DNA from: Wuchereria bancrofti | Lineage: Eukaryota; Nematoda; Chromadorea; Rhabditida; Onchocercidae | Direction of reading: 5' to 3' | NCBI GenBank assembly: GCA_005281725.1 | Contig: SSBO01000009.1 | Span: 213,309-277,308 of the forward strand | Length of the DNA stretch: 64,000 nt | In this document: positions 24,333 to 38,000 of the stretch, piece after piece | Layout: each line of letters begins with the position of its first letter | Numbering within the stretch: the stretch's first letter is position 1 | Made by a program: the position numbers and the translations under genes | The notes under the pieces: generated by a model | Databases searched by the model: none | What the model was told of the DNA's origin: nothing | What the model saw: the letters and a program-made list of their open reading frames with translations, nothing else

Positions 24333-25889
24333 GCTTTTCTAATCCTTTTCTTTTTTCTTTTTTTTTTACTCCTATAAATAATCCTTTCTCTTTGGGATTA
24401 TTTTGTAGTAAGAAATTTTCAACGACGCGATAACGAATTTCCTTATTTTTATTTATTTTTTTCAATAGTCTAGATGATTACAAACCAAATAATTATTTAA
24501 ATAATTTCTAATTGATTAGGATGTAGTCTGATCTAAATATAGATTATGCTGTACAAATTTAATAATATTTAATATATTCTTACTTGTTTCACACTACAGT
24601 TTTATACATATATTTTTATACACTGTAAGTAATTTTCAAATCATGAATGCACATTAAATATTAAAATTGGTAATTAGTTGAATGAACATTGATTAAGAAT
24701 GCATAATATCAAATACTCATGATTCTACAAATGCAAATTATAGTTGGAAGTATTTTTTTTTTTTGCAAATATTATGCAATATTTATGTACGAATAGGCTT
24801 TAAATATTAAGCACGAATTTGAAATAATTATAGCATAAAGTTTTAATTATTAATTGATATTTAGATGCAAATTACGATAAATCAATTTTATGGACATAAA
24901 TTCTAATATCGAATTGTTCTTAAGAAAAGTAAGAACAAATATTATTTGTAACTTATATTTACTTTATTTCTTGATATATTTTTTGAATGAATTGATTATA
25001 CTACTGCAGGAAAGCATGATCCATATCAGAGAATTTCCATTTTCATAATTAGACTATAACTGTGCATAATTATAATCTACTAGGTTTTTTCATTACGCAA
25101 GAAAACTGAGATATGTGTGTATTTGTTTTCCCTTTATCAGTCTATATGTTTTATTTGTTGTAGTATTAGTAGGCTCTTTATCTTGAGGTTGTAACTTTCA
25201 AAATTTTGCTAAGCCAAAACTGATATGTAAAAAGATTTGTTGGGTTTCAGTCAAATTGAAATAGCATAAAAGTTACACATTAGCGAATGTTTCCAGTTTG
25301 AAATTTAACAAGGAGGAGTTATTATGTAGGCAATGAATAATTTTCTGAATCTGTCTGTAATAATAAAAATATCTTTTAAAAATAGATTAACAAAAAATTT
25401 ATGTTATAAATAAAATAATTTCATTTTTTGAAAACCATTTGTTATAAATGGAAATGGATGGAAAAATAAATGATGGAACTAGAAATTAAAAAAAAAACAG
25501 TTAATCAGTATTTTGTTATTTTTGCCCGTTGAAAGAATATATATGTTGTTTATTTATGTTCAAACATTTTATTTGTCCAGATTTCATGCAATACTGATGC
25601 TCTAAAAAACTAATATAAAGTTTTACAGTATTTCCCATTTTTTCTTTTTTTTATTCGTCTGTTTAACATTTTAATTCATTGTGTTGTTCGTTTCAGTAAA
25701 TGTTCACAAACAAACATTGCTATGTTCAATTCACAAAAATAAAGAAAAAAAAAATGGAAAAGGAAAAATTGTAAAAGTAGAATGAAACTATGATTTCCAT
25801 TTTAATCACTTCATGGTGATGTATAGATAGTTTCAAACAATTTGTGGTATGCGAAAAGTTATGATATTTGTGCATGTGTGGAATGTTTG

Positions 25890-25985
25890 TATACTTATGT
25901 ATGTATGTATGTATGTATTAGGTATATGTGTATGTGTACGTATATGTATGTTTGTATGTAGACGTGTATGTGCATGTATAAGTAT
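25890..25985. repeat. GTAT/GTATAT microsatellite
   Basis: Starts with four perfect GTAT units and decays into GTGTAT/GTATAT variants. Confidence 0.85.
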
Positions 25986-27399
25986 GTTTATATATATTAT
26001 TTTAGACTATTAGAAATTATTAAAATAAATATGTCTAGTGTATACTTTCTATCTAAGTTATTTCAATATGTTGTTAAAAAATTAATTTGTTAAAAATTAG
26101 GGGAAATATTTTGCAAAAAAAAGGACAATATTTTCTTAATTTTAAGGATTTAAAATATAATAATGTACTGAAAATTCGTTCTTTTTTTCCTTTCTTTTTT
26201 AACAGGCATAAAACTATTTTATATTTAATTGCTAGATTAAAGTGGAAAGAGAAAGAGAAAAAAAATAAGCTATAATTTTTATATGATAGGCATTATACGT
26301 ACATAGATATGTATGGATAATTAATATCGTTTCTGAACTGGAATAAAATGATCATTTTATTTTTTTATGTTTTTAGGAAAACAAAATGATATATTAAATG
26401 ATGTATTAAGTGATGTATTATTTGAAAATGAAAATTTTTCATTTTTGTTATTATGTTAGAAATGAGATATAGAACTTTTGTTGGTGTATAAATTCAACAA
26501 CCAAGTTTTATATGAAATGCTTGATGATACTTGAATTCATCATTTTTTTTCTTGTTCTTCGTTATATCTTTTTTAATTGAGAAATTCAGTTTATAGTTAT
26601 TACTTTTTTTTTTTTGAATGAAATGATGCATTAAATTGTAATTTTCCGGCACATCTCCATCATATTGCTTCTATCAATCAATATTTTTAAGAGTAATATT
26701 TCACTTTCCGTTTATATTATAATAAAGCATTTAGTGAAAAAATACTATAATACATATAATTTTAAATATTTTCTTTTTCTGAAATAAGCTCGATAAAGCG
26801 ATAAAGATAAGGTAAAACTATTTGTGCATAGATTCAAGTAGTATATCAAAATATGTGTAATTTTGAGAATTATGTGATATAACCACCTTTTCAAAAATAA
26901 TTTCCAGTATAAGTGTATATTTTATAAATTTTCATGAGATGGAAAATAAATAGTAACAAAGGAATGTGAGAAATGCAGAATGTATCTTATTAAATGTATG
27001 ACACATTACTTTTGTTTGTACTTTAGTGATAAGTACATTTATTAACCTTTTCCAACTTTTTTCTCAATCTTTTTACTTTGACTTTTTTATAAACGAATAA
27101 AGTGGAAGAAAAAAAAACGATGACTACAATGGAAAATAGATTTGTACATTATTAAAAGTTATTTGAATTCGAATTATATGCATAAGATGGTAATACTCAT
27201 GGATGTATGCTTAATGAAGAGGACGTTTTACATCGTAGTTTGTTTTTCTTTTTTTTTTGATGATGATGTAAATATTTAATGCTTTCCCTCTTCTATTTCT
27301 CCCACTTCCTCGGTTTTGATTCTTCGAAAGTTTTTTTTTTTTTTTCATTTAGAAGGAAAAGCTTTTCGGTACGTAAAAAAAGATGTGTTCGTTTTTGAG

Positions 27400-27660
27400 A
27401 TGAAGAGAAGGGAAGAGTGAAAAAAAAAAGGGGATGGTTTCAATCTGGTAGATTTGCCAAAAAGTAAGCGATAGGAGGAGGGAAGAGAAAATTTTTAGTT
27501 TGGAGGGAGAAAAAAAAGAAAAAGCATTTTGATATTAGGTATTGATAGCAATAATCATAGCAAATGTAACGATGATGATTCTAACGGACGCGGTGAACTA
27601 ATGAGCGGAGGACGGATGCGGAGAGAGAGAAAACGTATAAATCCTTGGGAAGTATTTTTG
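27400..27660 (+). promoter_or_regulatory. Candidate fos-1 distal promoter
   Basis: A purine-rich stretch with GAGA-type runs precedes a G+C-richer patch and a TATAAAT box at about 27635. It lies about 1.1 kb upstream of the alternative first exon at 28755. Placement is by composition and TATA-like sequence only. Confidence 0.25.
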
Positions 27661-27863
27661 ATCTTTTTTCCTTATCTTTGATCTAATTCATTGATACAAA
27701 TGAGTAATTGATTCGTTGAAATTGCAAATATTGAAATGGCTTTCAAAATTTTGGGTGTTAGAAATGTGTGATTTAAAGAAAGCGTTTGATAGAAATTAGT
27801 TCAAGACTGAAAAATTCTGTAATGATTTTAGATTTATGAAATTTGAGATTTATGAAAAAAAAA

Positions 27864-27912
27864 AAAAAATTGAGATATTGCACTTAAAATTAGTGCAATA
27901 TCTCAATTTTTT
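27864..27912. repeat. Perfect 21-bp inverted repeat, 7-bp loop
   Basis: Arms 27864-27884 and 27892-27912 are exact reverse complements; the loop is TAAAATT. If transcribed it gives a perfect short hairpin. A conserved microRNA is not recognised. Confidence 0.85.
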
Positions 27913-28648
27913 ATCAACATTCATTTAGTGGGTTTGTGTCATAGTTCCTTTTTGTTTTTTGCTTTTTTTTTTGTCTTTTTTTTTTTGTTTTGTTTTGTAT
28001 GTAGAAACAAGAAAAGACGTTTACCACTGAGAGTTCCACAATTATTTGTGGTGTAGAAAAAGGGAAATTTTAAAGTTTCTGTATGAAATGAATGTTGATT
28101 AGAAATATAGGAAAAAGATAAGATAGATTATGGCTGCTGGATATATTAAAACATCTTGTCGTTTTGGTTTACATTAGTGATAAAGATAAAGTGATAAGGT
28201 GTGATAGATGAAAATTTTGTATTGAAAAAGTAACAGAGAAGAAAAGATGGATATTTTAAAGGATGCGTTTAAACAAGTGAATTTATTAAATTCATGATAT
28301 TAAAAGGTTTTTGCTGAGTAAAAAGTTAAGAAATAGAAGCTATTCCATTGATTACGAGGTTATTGCAGCCTGCAGAATTAGAATTAAAAAAAAAAGAGAA
28401 AATGACTGAATAAATTGTTTTTTTGCTAACATTTTATTTGTGTTACAAGAAGCTGCTGTAACTTGCACTGGTAAAAATATTCATCAAAATATTCTTTGGT
28501 TCTATATCTAACAATGGATCAATAATTCGTTTTTAAGTATTATATATCCTAAGAATGTAGAAAGAATTACTGCAACAACTCTCTAAATATTATATATGTT
28601 TTCTCAAACTTTTTTTAGTCTTAAAATAAGATTGAATATCCTTTTTTT

Positions 28649-28681
28649 TTTCGCGAAATGTCGTTTCCACCTATGACGTAA
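28649..28681 (+). promoter_or_regulatory. E2F-like and CRE-like sites
   Basis: TTTCGCGAAA (28649-28658, contains the E2F core) and TGACGTAA (28674-28681, CRE/ATF-like) lie within 110 bases of the acceptor of the alternative fos-1 first exon. Motif matches only. Confidence 0.35.
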
Positions 28682-28754
28682 ATGTTTTGTTCGTTCTCTT
28701 CTTTTTTTCCTCTTTCGTTTGACTTAAACATTTTTGCTGTTTAACTTTCGACAG

Positions 28755-28875
28755 GTCTTTGGAGTGCTTTCTTAAAAATCCAGCTGAGGAAGAAAGTTTT
28801 ATCGGTTTATTACGGTGGCACTAAGTTATGGTTATACGTCCAATATCGTCACCAGGATTACCGTCTATGTATGAG
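28755..28875 (+). CDS. fos-1: Likely alternative first exon of fos-1
   Basis: An acceptor-like TTTCGACAG at 28754 could receive a spliced leader. ATG at 28828 opens MVIRPISSPGLPSMYE and meets GAG|GTAGTT at 28875, ending in phase 0. The next shared fos-1 exon (33578) begins in phase 0, so splicing would give a short-N-terminus isoform lacking the Asn/Gln/Ser-rich domain. Two Fos isoforms with different N-termini are known for Caenorhabditis elegans fos-1. The donor is weaker than consensus. Confidence 0.45.
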
Positions 28876-31800
28876 GTAGTTTGCATTGTTGTTTTATTTT
28901 GATAAAATTTCTCCGATCGTCTTAAATCTTGATCTTTTTATTTATCATTACTTTCGCATGATTCAAAATTACTTGCGCGGATGTTTTTTTTTTTTCTTTT
29001 TTTATATTGGACTTAATTTCTAAGTTTGATATTATCGAATTTGTGTTATTATCGAATTTACGTTTATTACTTTTCATTATTGAGTGGAATTGAAATTTAT
29101 CGGAATGAGAAATATACATTAGCCATAACTTTTCCAATAATAGTAAAAACCAAAAAACCTAGCAAAATAGCTCGGATGCATTAGCAGATCGTATTAGAGG
29201 CGAAAAAACTGCGACAACTACATTTGAGATAATAAGCTATACGGAACATTTGAAATTAATTTATAACTAACTTCTGTTGATCTTAGGCTAACAATTTTTA
29301 ACCTTGAGGTAGATTATGTTTTTGCTGGTGTTGATAGCAAGATGTCGCATATGTTATGCTTTACAACTGGTCCATTTATTTTACCATTTGCAAATTCTCT
29401 GGTATCGGTACTCTTAGAAAAATACCACGCTGCCCATTTTGAAAGAAAATAATGCTTTTCTCTCAATATGTTTTTGCTTTGGATTAGCATATCATAATGG
29501 CGTTAGAGTTAATGTGCTGGAATTATAGCTTTATTGTATTGGTAATTGTGAACTTAGTTATAGCTTCACTTAATAATTTAGTGTCAATTTTGAACATTTA
29601 AGTATTTGCATATAATCTAGAACTATGGCTTATCTAGTATGTATTTCTAATCGTAAATTAAATTTGAAAGTTGGTATAAATTATAATTGAAAGAAGAATT
29701 TTCGAGAGTTCATAACGAAAGTTTGTTATCTTTCGAATTCAAAAACAATTTTTTCTCTTTTATTCAGAAAGCTATACTTTTTTATTAGCGCTAAATTTAT
29801 TCGTCAAATTTCTCATCTCATTTTTGTGTAATGTGTTTTTTTTTTTTCTCTCTCTCTTTATTTCTATTTTCGTAAAACCAAAACGAAAAAGCTCTTTTTT
29901 TTCCTTTCATTCTCATCCATATATGTTTGTGTTTTGTAGTAATAATAATCATTCGTACTTATATGAATCTGAAAATATGAATAATAATGTAATATCATAT
30001 AAGGTGTAAAAAAGAATGGTAGTATTAGTAGTAATATGAATGGAAAATGTTTTTTTTTAACTCGATACTGTAAAAGGAGAGCCGAAAAATAAAGCTCATT
30101 AGCTGATTAATTGTGCTTTTTACAGCGGTAGATAATTATTAGTAGGTATAGTAATCTAATTAGATGGAAAGAAGAAATAAAAAAGAAATTATTAAAAAGA
30201 AAAAATCAGTTTATAGTTTATTGTATTTAAAAATTAACTATGAATGGTACTTTGTGCTACGTAAAAGGAATGTGTGATTTTAGTAGCAGTGCAAAATTAT
30301 AGGATAGTTTCTTCAAAAAATAATGTGATCATGTTTGTTTGTCTGCATATTGAAATAACATTACGAAAAGCATTGCTATGGATAGAAAGTAAAATAAGTA
30401 TAAAAAGTAGTGCATTAAACAATAAAATTGAAGATGGAAATAACAAAACATAATAAGAAAAAAATAAGTAAGACGATGAAACTAGGAATGATTTAATTTG
30501 TAATTGAAATCCCAAATTGGAAAAAAGAAAGAAATGAATGATTATACCTACCTTTGTTTGTTCATTCACTTCAATGTATTGTCAATCACTGATATCATTT
30601 TTGTTCGGCATTCTTTGCTAATTTAGAGTGAAAACCTTGGAACACGAAGTCAATAGATTAGAATATACTTAATAAAAGTTATAACTGATGGGATGTTAGC
30701 TTACCAAAAACATTATGGCAAGTGGATTGATTATTAGATTGAGAAACAATACTGAAAATAAAAGATTAAAAAGAAAAGTATTTATGAGTAGATTTCGTTT
30801 TAGTTGCGATTTTGTGGTTTTGATTACTGCCATCATAGTTGATAAAATTTTCATATGAGGTGAAAATTTTAAAATTTGATTGTTATGCTACCGGATAATT
30901 GCGATAACATCAATTTTTCGCTCATTCCCTCTTTCACTCTCTCATTTTTTTTTTTATTTTTTTCAAATGAAAAGATCACAACATTTATCGTCCAAACATG
31001 TACTATGGACTTTTCCAACCGACTGTTTTGTGAAGTTCATAGAATGTATGCACTGTATGGCATAATTTTGGATCATTCGTTTCAAAAACACTACTATTAT
31101 TAAAAGTATTAATTTTATAACATATCATAGTATTATCATTGCAATTTTTTTTATCAAACAAAAACGCCTACTAATAGGCTTTCAAAAATTTTCTGATTTT
31201 CAAAATTACCAAAAGCTTATGGATTAGTTATTGTGCATAATTCTTCAAAATTATATGATGATTCAAATTTTTTACTGAGGACAATAATTACTATAACGTA
31301 ATATTCGAATTGTCATTCGTAGCTTGAAATGGTAAAATTCTCGGAAGATAACAGATAGTCGTGAAGCATTTTATGGATGCTACAAAAATGCAGAGAAAAA
31401 AAAAAGCGAAGCTCCCTTCGGTGATTACAAGCTTCGGTTATTCATTCGGCGACTGGTAGTGAGGTGTTTGGCATTGGTTATGGTGAAGGTTTTTGTTATG
31501 TTGCTATTTGATTCATCTTGAAAAAATACAATAAGCCAAAAATGTTGCCATTTTTGATTCTTTCTATCAATTGCTATTATGGCAAGCTAATAGCTACATC
31601 TTTTTGAAGACTTTTGTAACTGTTGTTGATACATAGGTGGAACGAATACGGTTTTCTTATATTGCTACTGTGTCATTTACTATCGTCGTCGTTGTTGTTG
31701 TTGTTTGCTGTTGATGGTTTCTATTGCTAATGCTATTGCTATTGCTAGTGCTATTGCTATTATTATCATTCTTCTGGGTTAAAAAGTATTTCATCTTCTA

Positions 31801-32011
31801 ACTTCTTCTGCTAAAATATACGACATTTACAATTATTATTATTATTGTTATTATTATTATTTCCCTTAAATTATTATCATGAAATTTCATTATTGAATAC
31901 GATTATTATAAATATAGAATTTTTGCTTCTTTTGCAATAATTAATCTTATATTCCTCTTTATAATCAATTTAATGAAATAGAAGAAACAATTTCTTCAAA
32001 ATTATTTCAAA

Positions 32012-35000
32012 ATGAGTCAATCAGTGGTAAACTGTAACAACAACAGCAACAACAACAACAACAACAATAGCAGTAATAATAATCATCATCAGCAACAACA
32101 ATCACAACAACATCAAAATAGCACTAATGCATATAGTATTGTTGCCGCCTCAACATGCTCTGGTAATACTAATTATCCTGCAACTCTTGATGATAACTTA
32201 CCTCCTGTAGGAGTTTCTGATAGCACTTCGATCACTAGTAATACCGATGCTACCATAGCACTTGATCGTTCTCGTCAAACACGTGTTATTGTTGCACCAA
32301 ATATATCATCATCGTCATCATCATCGTCATCATCATCATCATCATCATCATCATCGTCATCAGTATCAGCTCATGTTCCAACACAACAATCTCATCAAAC
32401 TACCGAAGAAACTTCATCTAATCCTGCTTTATACGGTACAACAACTCCATCATCATCTTATATTACTGCACAAGCAGGTGGCTATCTATCTGGTCATTCA
32501 CCTGCTGGATCATCATCAATGCTACATTCATCTTGTTCAAGTTCAAGTTTCGTCTATCCATCCAATTTCTTCCAACCATATTATGGCTTATCACCGACAC
32601 TGAATGAATTCAATGTATTGCAGATGTGTTGTCAACCATTGTTTACTGAAGTGTGTCATTTTCTCCTTTTATTTATTTATTTTTTAAGCCAATAGTTATT
32701 TCATTGCACTTTTTTCCCTTTGATTCCTTGACTTTATTACATTCACTGAAGCATGTATCAAATTCCAGTAAGTACTTCAAGTTAATGTCTTTTTTCTTTG
32801 ATTCTGTTTTAAAATACTAAAACTTGCATACTGCAAGTTGCAATCTGCTGATTTGAAAAGGTCATTTAGGGTATGATTTAGTTTCGTCATAAAAAGGATG
32901 ATTGATGGTGCTCGTCTTATTATCACTCAATGTAAGTTTGTACGTAAGTAAGGCGGTACCGTATAACTTTTTAATTTGGCCATTTTATATTTAAAACATC
33001 GTTTTTTAACAGTTCTCATAATTTTTTTTTCTTTTAATGAAACGAAGTTAAATGAGAGAAGTAACTTCTTATTTCTAAAAAATTTCCTTAAAATATGTGA
33101 AACTTGATTTTTCACTGGTCACTAATTATGATAATTATAGATCGGTAATATTGGTAATAAAATTTAGATATGTTAAAAATGATAGTGATAGCTATGCTTT
33201 GCTAATAAGGTTTAAATATTATCAATTTTTTTCTAAATCAACACCTTGCCTTCTCTTAATGTCATAGTTGTGGAAAAAAGTTCTCTCTAGTTTCTTTTTT
33301 TCTGCTATTCATTTTAAAAGTTTATGAAATCTGAAGAGATTTTGTCTTTTTGTTTGTCTGGAAACAAATTGGTTGCTAGAAATTTAACTTTTTTTTTTTT
33401 GTAAAACTTCATTTCCAGATTGTTTCATATTTAGAAAAGAGAGAATACGGTAACGATCCCAGCCATCATTCATGACAAATGCCTTTGATTTATACACATG
33501 ACTTTGATTTCGGAAGGAACTAAAAGTTTTCCAAATTTATCTTTTTCCATTCACGATAATCATGATAATTTTTGCAGATAGCATCACAAGGAACTGATAT
33601 AACGCCTACAGCCGAATCGTTGTACGGATTTGCCAATCGTTTGCATCCAATTACGCCAAACGGTGAGAATTTATTTTTCAAGTCTTTATTTGATCTATTT
33701 ATTTATTTATTTTTTTTTTTTTTGACTATTCATTTGATGAGGATACTTGAAGTGATTAATTGTATTGAGCTTTGAATTTCTGCATATTATATCAATTACC
33801 ATTTTCTTAAAGTTTTACCTTTCTTGCATCCGAGGATGATTTTTGCTTAGCTTCTGAATCAGTATTTGAGTATCGATAAGATACTTTCCGAACAAATGAA
33901 AGAGAATGATAAAAACATTGTACGAATGAAGACGAAGTTAGGAGAAGGAAGAAAATGATAAGACTTTACTATATGTAAGATTATCTGTCTGATGGTTTTG
34001 AAATTTTAACACTGTCTTTAAAATAGTAAAACCTATGACCCAACCAAAATTCTATTACTGTTGTGAAAAATTAGAAATTTTTGAAAAATTCTTCCGTTTG
34101 CTTTATTGGACAATTTAGCAAATTATTTTTTTATTTTCCACTGATTTTGGTTAATGATATTGAGTTGTTATCTTTGTCATCTCGTCCATATGTTGACTTG
34201 TTTTCTTACTAAATTTCTATTGCATATATGTCCATATTTATTTGCTTGAATGCTTACTTATTTACTAATCTACCTAATAATTGCTTATTTTCTCCTAATA
34301 CTTACTCATTTCTCTTCTCTTCAAGTTGTTTCCTTACTCTTTTCAGGTGCTTTTTCAGGAATGCTTTTCTCATTTACGTGAACTATATCCATTATTTTTC
34401 ATTTCATCAATCTTCCTGTTAAAACATGATGATAGTCGTATGATTATGTTAGCATTATTTTACCAATCAATCAACATTTCAATTTCACATAGTCATTTTT
34501 TATACTACATGCGTAACTTCTAAATCTGTTATCTTGTGCAGTCGTATAAATCATTGGTATTGCATGCTAAATTTACATAAGCTTAAATCTTTAGATAGAT
34601 TAGATTATGATTTCCTAGAAATTTTAACCATTACATATTAATCTGGTATCGGCAAATCAGCGGAATAAAGTATTTTTCTTAACCAAATTTAAAATTGATT
34701 ATTACCAGGAAATTATAGAACAAATGGTACAAAAGGAAGCATAAGAGAAAGTGGATGCATTTGAAAAATATCATGGTGTATTTCGTCAAAATTTTTAGGA
34801 TAATTTTAGAATATTTAATATTCCATCGAATTTGGCATATTAAAACACTAGAAGTAATGAGGTGATTTCTCTCATCAATTTTTATCATAGAGAAAAAAGT
34901 GATAATTCTTTTTTTGTAGTTTTTTTCTTAATATTCATGAGGTAAATTTTCTTATTTTTTTAAAAGTATCTTCCTTATTTATAACTGAAATTGTGTTATA

Positions 35001-38000
35001 TTCTTAAAATTGATTATTACCAAATTTAATGCAGTAACAATTTAAATATGTAAGGAGGGAAGATTTATTTTGCAAATTTCATCATTTACTAAAATTTGAC
35101 ATTCTTTATTTTCCTTTCTGTGTTTGAGGTAGATTTCATTACTCTCTCTATTTGTATCTATATATATATATATATATGTTCTGTATGTACACAAGCCCTG
35201 TCTTATATATTTATTTTTCAACTTTTTTTTCGATTTACCGATTGCCCGTTCCTTTCATCATTTTATTTGTTAGTCTTTTTTCTTCATTCATTTCTTACTT
35301 TTGCTTCCTTGTTGTCCCTCGCTTCGTTATCTTTATTTCTAATATTTTATTTTTTTTTTTGGGAATGACAAAATTATTGATAACAATCTATTCTGCATTA
35401 CAAATACTGCTATGGTGGAGAATTATCTTTAATTTCTCTGACGATGACTTGAGTTGATCATAAATTTGGATATAATTGATGTTTTTTCAGTAATATTGTT
35501 TACATTTTGTGGTTTCATTTAAGCATGTATAGTGGATTTGTTACAATGGAAATGTACCTGAATTCTATTCATGCTACACCATAAAAGTAAATTGAAGTTG
35601 TAATTGAGGAGTTTCAAATAGAAATGTTCGAATTTTAGTATGATTTGGTACTAATATGGAATAGATCACTAGGGAATGGTGAAATCATCCTAAGCCCAAT
35701 TAGATTGTAGTTGCATTATCGTTATATATCCTTTAAATCAGGGTCATTACTCGGGTTGTACATATCCGGGAGTTCCCAATAATCGTAAAAATTGTGAAAT
35801 TTACCAAATCCATCTGAATATTGTATTCAATTGGAGAATGATGGAAATGTTAGAAATGATAGAAAATGATTTTCTCGCATCAGGTTTTTCGGTAAATCTG
35901 AACAGTAATTTATTACCATTTAGTGCACCGAAAAGGAAAAAGCCCAAAAGATCATAAAGATCTCTTTTTTTTGTTTTTTTTAAATTTCGAGAAAGCAAAA
36001 TAAAAACGAAAATTCTGAAAATGTACATAGCAAAAAAAGATTTTACCTTGAGTGGGTTTTTCTTTTGAGCTTTTTCTTTATATACTTCAAGATTCCCAAA
36101 AAAAAAACTTTCCGAAATTGAAAGGAAAAGCCAACTATGGGTTGGAATCACCGGTGATAGTCGTCATATAGGGTGACTGGATTGTAGGCGGTTTCAGGTG
36201 ATATTTGGGTCGTTGCTCTTATTGATTCTATTTTGATGGTAGCAGAAGCACATTGACTGGTAGTTAAAGCTGTTATATTAATTGATCAATGAGTTTAGTT
36301 TTTTTTTTTCTCTATAGATTTTGTTGTTTTTCGTGTTCTGACGTCATCTAGTGATATCTTAAAAGTGGTATTGAATGGGGTAGATGATGTTGTTATAAAA
36401 GTGATAATTTCGAAATTGTTTATAGATTTCGTATTATAAGAATTTGTTGATTTCAAGTCGCAAGAGCCTTGATAAAGATTGTTTGTATATTTTAAATTAA
36501 GTATACAATTTAAGACAGTTATCTATTTGACTTAAACCTGTCCGATAATGTACTTATCCCTCAGTATCTCTCATTATAGCTACACTTTTGCTATCCATTC
36601 TTCCGTGAAGAGAATACTACTTTACCACAACCATGTACCCACACGGGTGCATGTGATCCCTATGCAAATATATATGACTTGGCATTTCAAATATTTTACT
36701 TCTGGTCAACATTTCGATATCAGGAAAAGAAAGGTCATTTTATAGGCGCCCATTATCAACTTAACATGCCACAAGCGTATCAAACGCGAGCTGGTTTTGT
36801 TGGAAATACAATGGCAAGACCAGCATCGGCGACCGGTAAACGTGGTGGTCGGCGACCAAAGGAATACGAAGAATATGTTAGTAACAGTTCCTTGTTATCT
36901 GATTTTATTGTTTTGATAGAACTGGTCAATTTTAAAATGAGTTTTTATACCCAATAAAAGAAAATCCCTTCTTTCTCTTTTAGTTCGGAATTTCACATTC
37001 CAGGATCATGTCACTTTGAGTGAAGAAGAGCGGGATAAACGTGATAAAAGACGTTTGCGAAATAAAGAAGCAGCAGCAAGATGTCGACAAAGACGTCTTG
37101 ATCTTATGGGTTCGCTACAAAATGTAAGATTTATGATTTATTAGAAGACAGAGCAAAAGTAACAACTTAAAGTCCCGATGGCTTTCTTAATTATTGTTCA
37201 TAATCAAAAAGGTTAGGAAGAATCAGTCTTTGGAAATGAATAAGATTTCTATCAAAACAGGAGTTATTGTTGGTAATTCAGGTCTATAGTTTTCATATGA
37301 AAGAATTTTCTGGAAGTTTCTTAGAAGATGTCCTATCATACTGTTTAATTATTGTCACTAATTACATAAGTGATTAGCTAGTTTTTTTTTATAAAAATAA
37401 GAAGAGAAATTTTTTTCTTTGAAGCGAGTGCAGATTGGTATGTTTATTCTTTCATTTCGGCACAAGTTTCTGATGGGAGTGTAATTCATGGTCTCATTTT
37501 CTCTCTATTTTTTTCCTTCTCTTCTCTATTTCATCGAACCCATGGAATTTAAATAACTGTTGGATATTATTTATGATTTTTAATAAAAANCAGATTGGTA
37601 TGTTTATTCTTTCATTTCGGCACAAGTTTCTGATGGGAGTGTAATTCATGGTCTCATTTTCTCTCTATTTTTTTCCTTCTCTTCTCTATTTCATCGAACC
37701 CATGGAATTTAAATAACTGTTGGATATTATTTATGATTTTTAATAAAAAAAATTTGAATCTTTTTCATTTAAAAATTTTCTTATATTCATTTTTAGCAAG
37801 TGAACCAACTGAAGGAAGAAAATAAAATGAAAGATGCAAAAATTGCTGAACTACAGTTGTTGGTAAGTTCTAATATGAATTAATTTTTAACTTCGTTATT
37901 TTTTTTTTTATTCATAAATTTTTATGGGTTATGGAAATTAAGTTATCCTGTCAGATGTTAAGAAAATATTGTTTTAGTAATATCAACCGGATTCGTTTCG

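Larger units (their letters stand above)
13180..27400. other. Gene-poor region
   Basis: About 14 kb without a supportable exon on either strand. Open frames here are short and track homopolymer or simple repeats. It holds many poly-T tracts, an AG repeat near 21661-21680, a TCC repeat near 24285-24332 and a GTAT-type repeat near 25890-25980. It may contain distal regulatory DNA for fos-1. Confidence 0.6.

Noticed and set aside
24211..24465. Poly-Glu minus-strand ORF and overlapping poly-Ser plus-strand ORF
   Set aside because: Both are translations of a TCC/TCT microsatellite, with no other coding signal.
32262..32603. 113-codon His-rich frame
   Set aside because: Shifted frame over the serine-codon repeat of fos-1 exon 1.
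35801..36151. 116-codon minus-strand ORF
   Set aside because: Lies in fos-1 intron 2, is Phe/Lys-rich from homopolymers, has no recognisable domain and no splice context.
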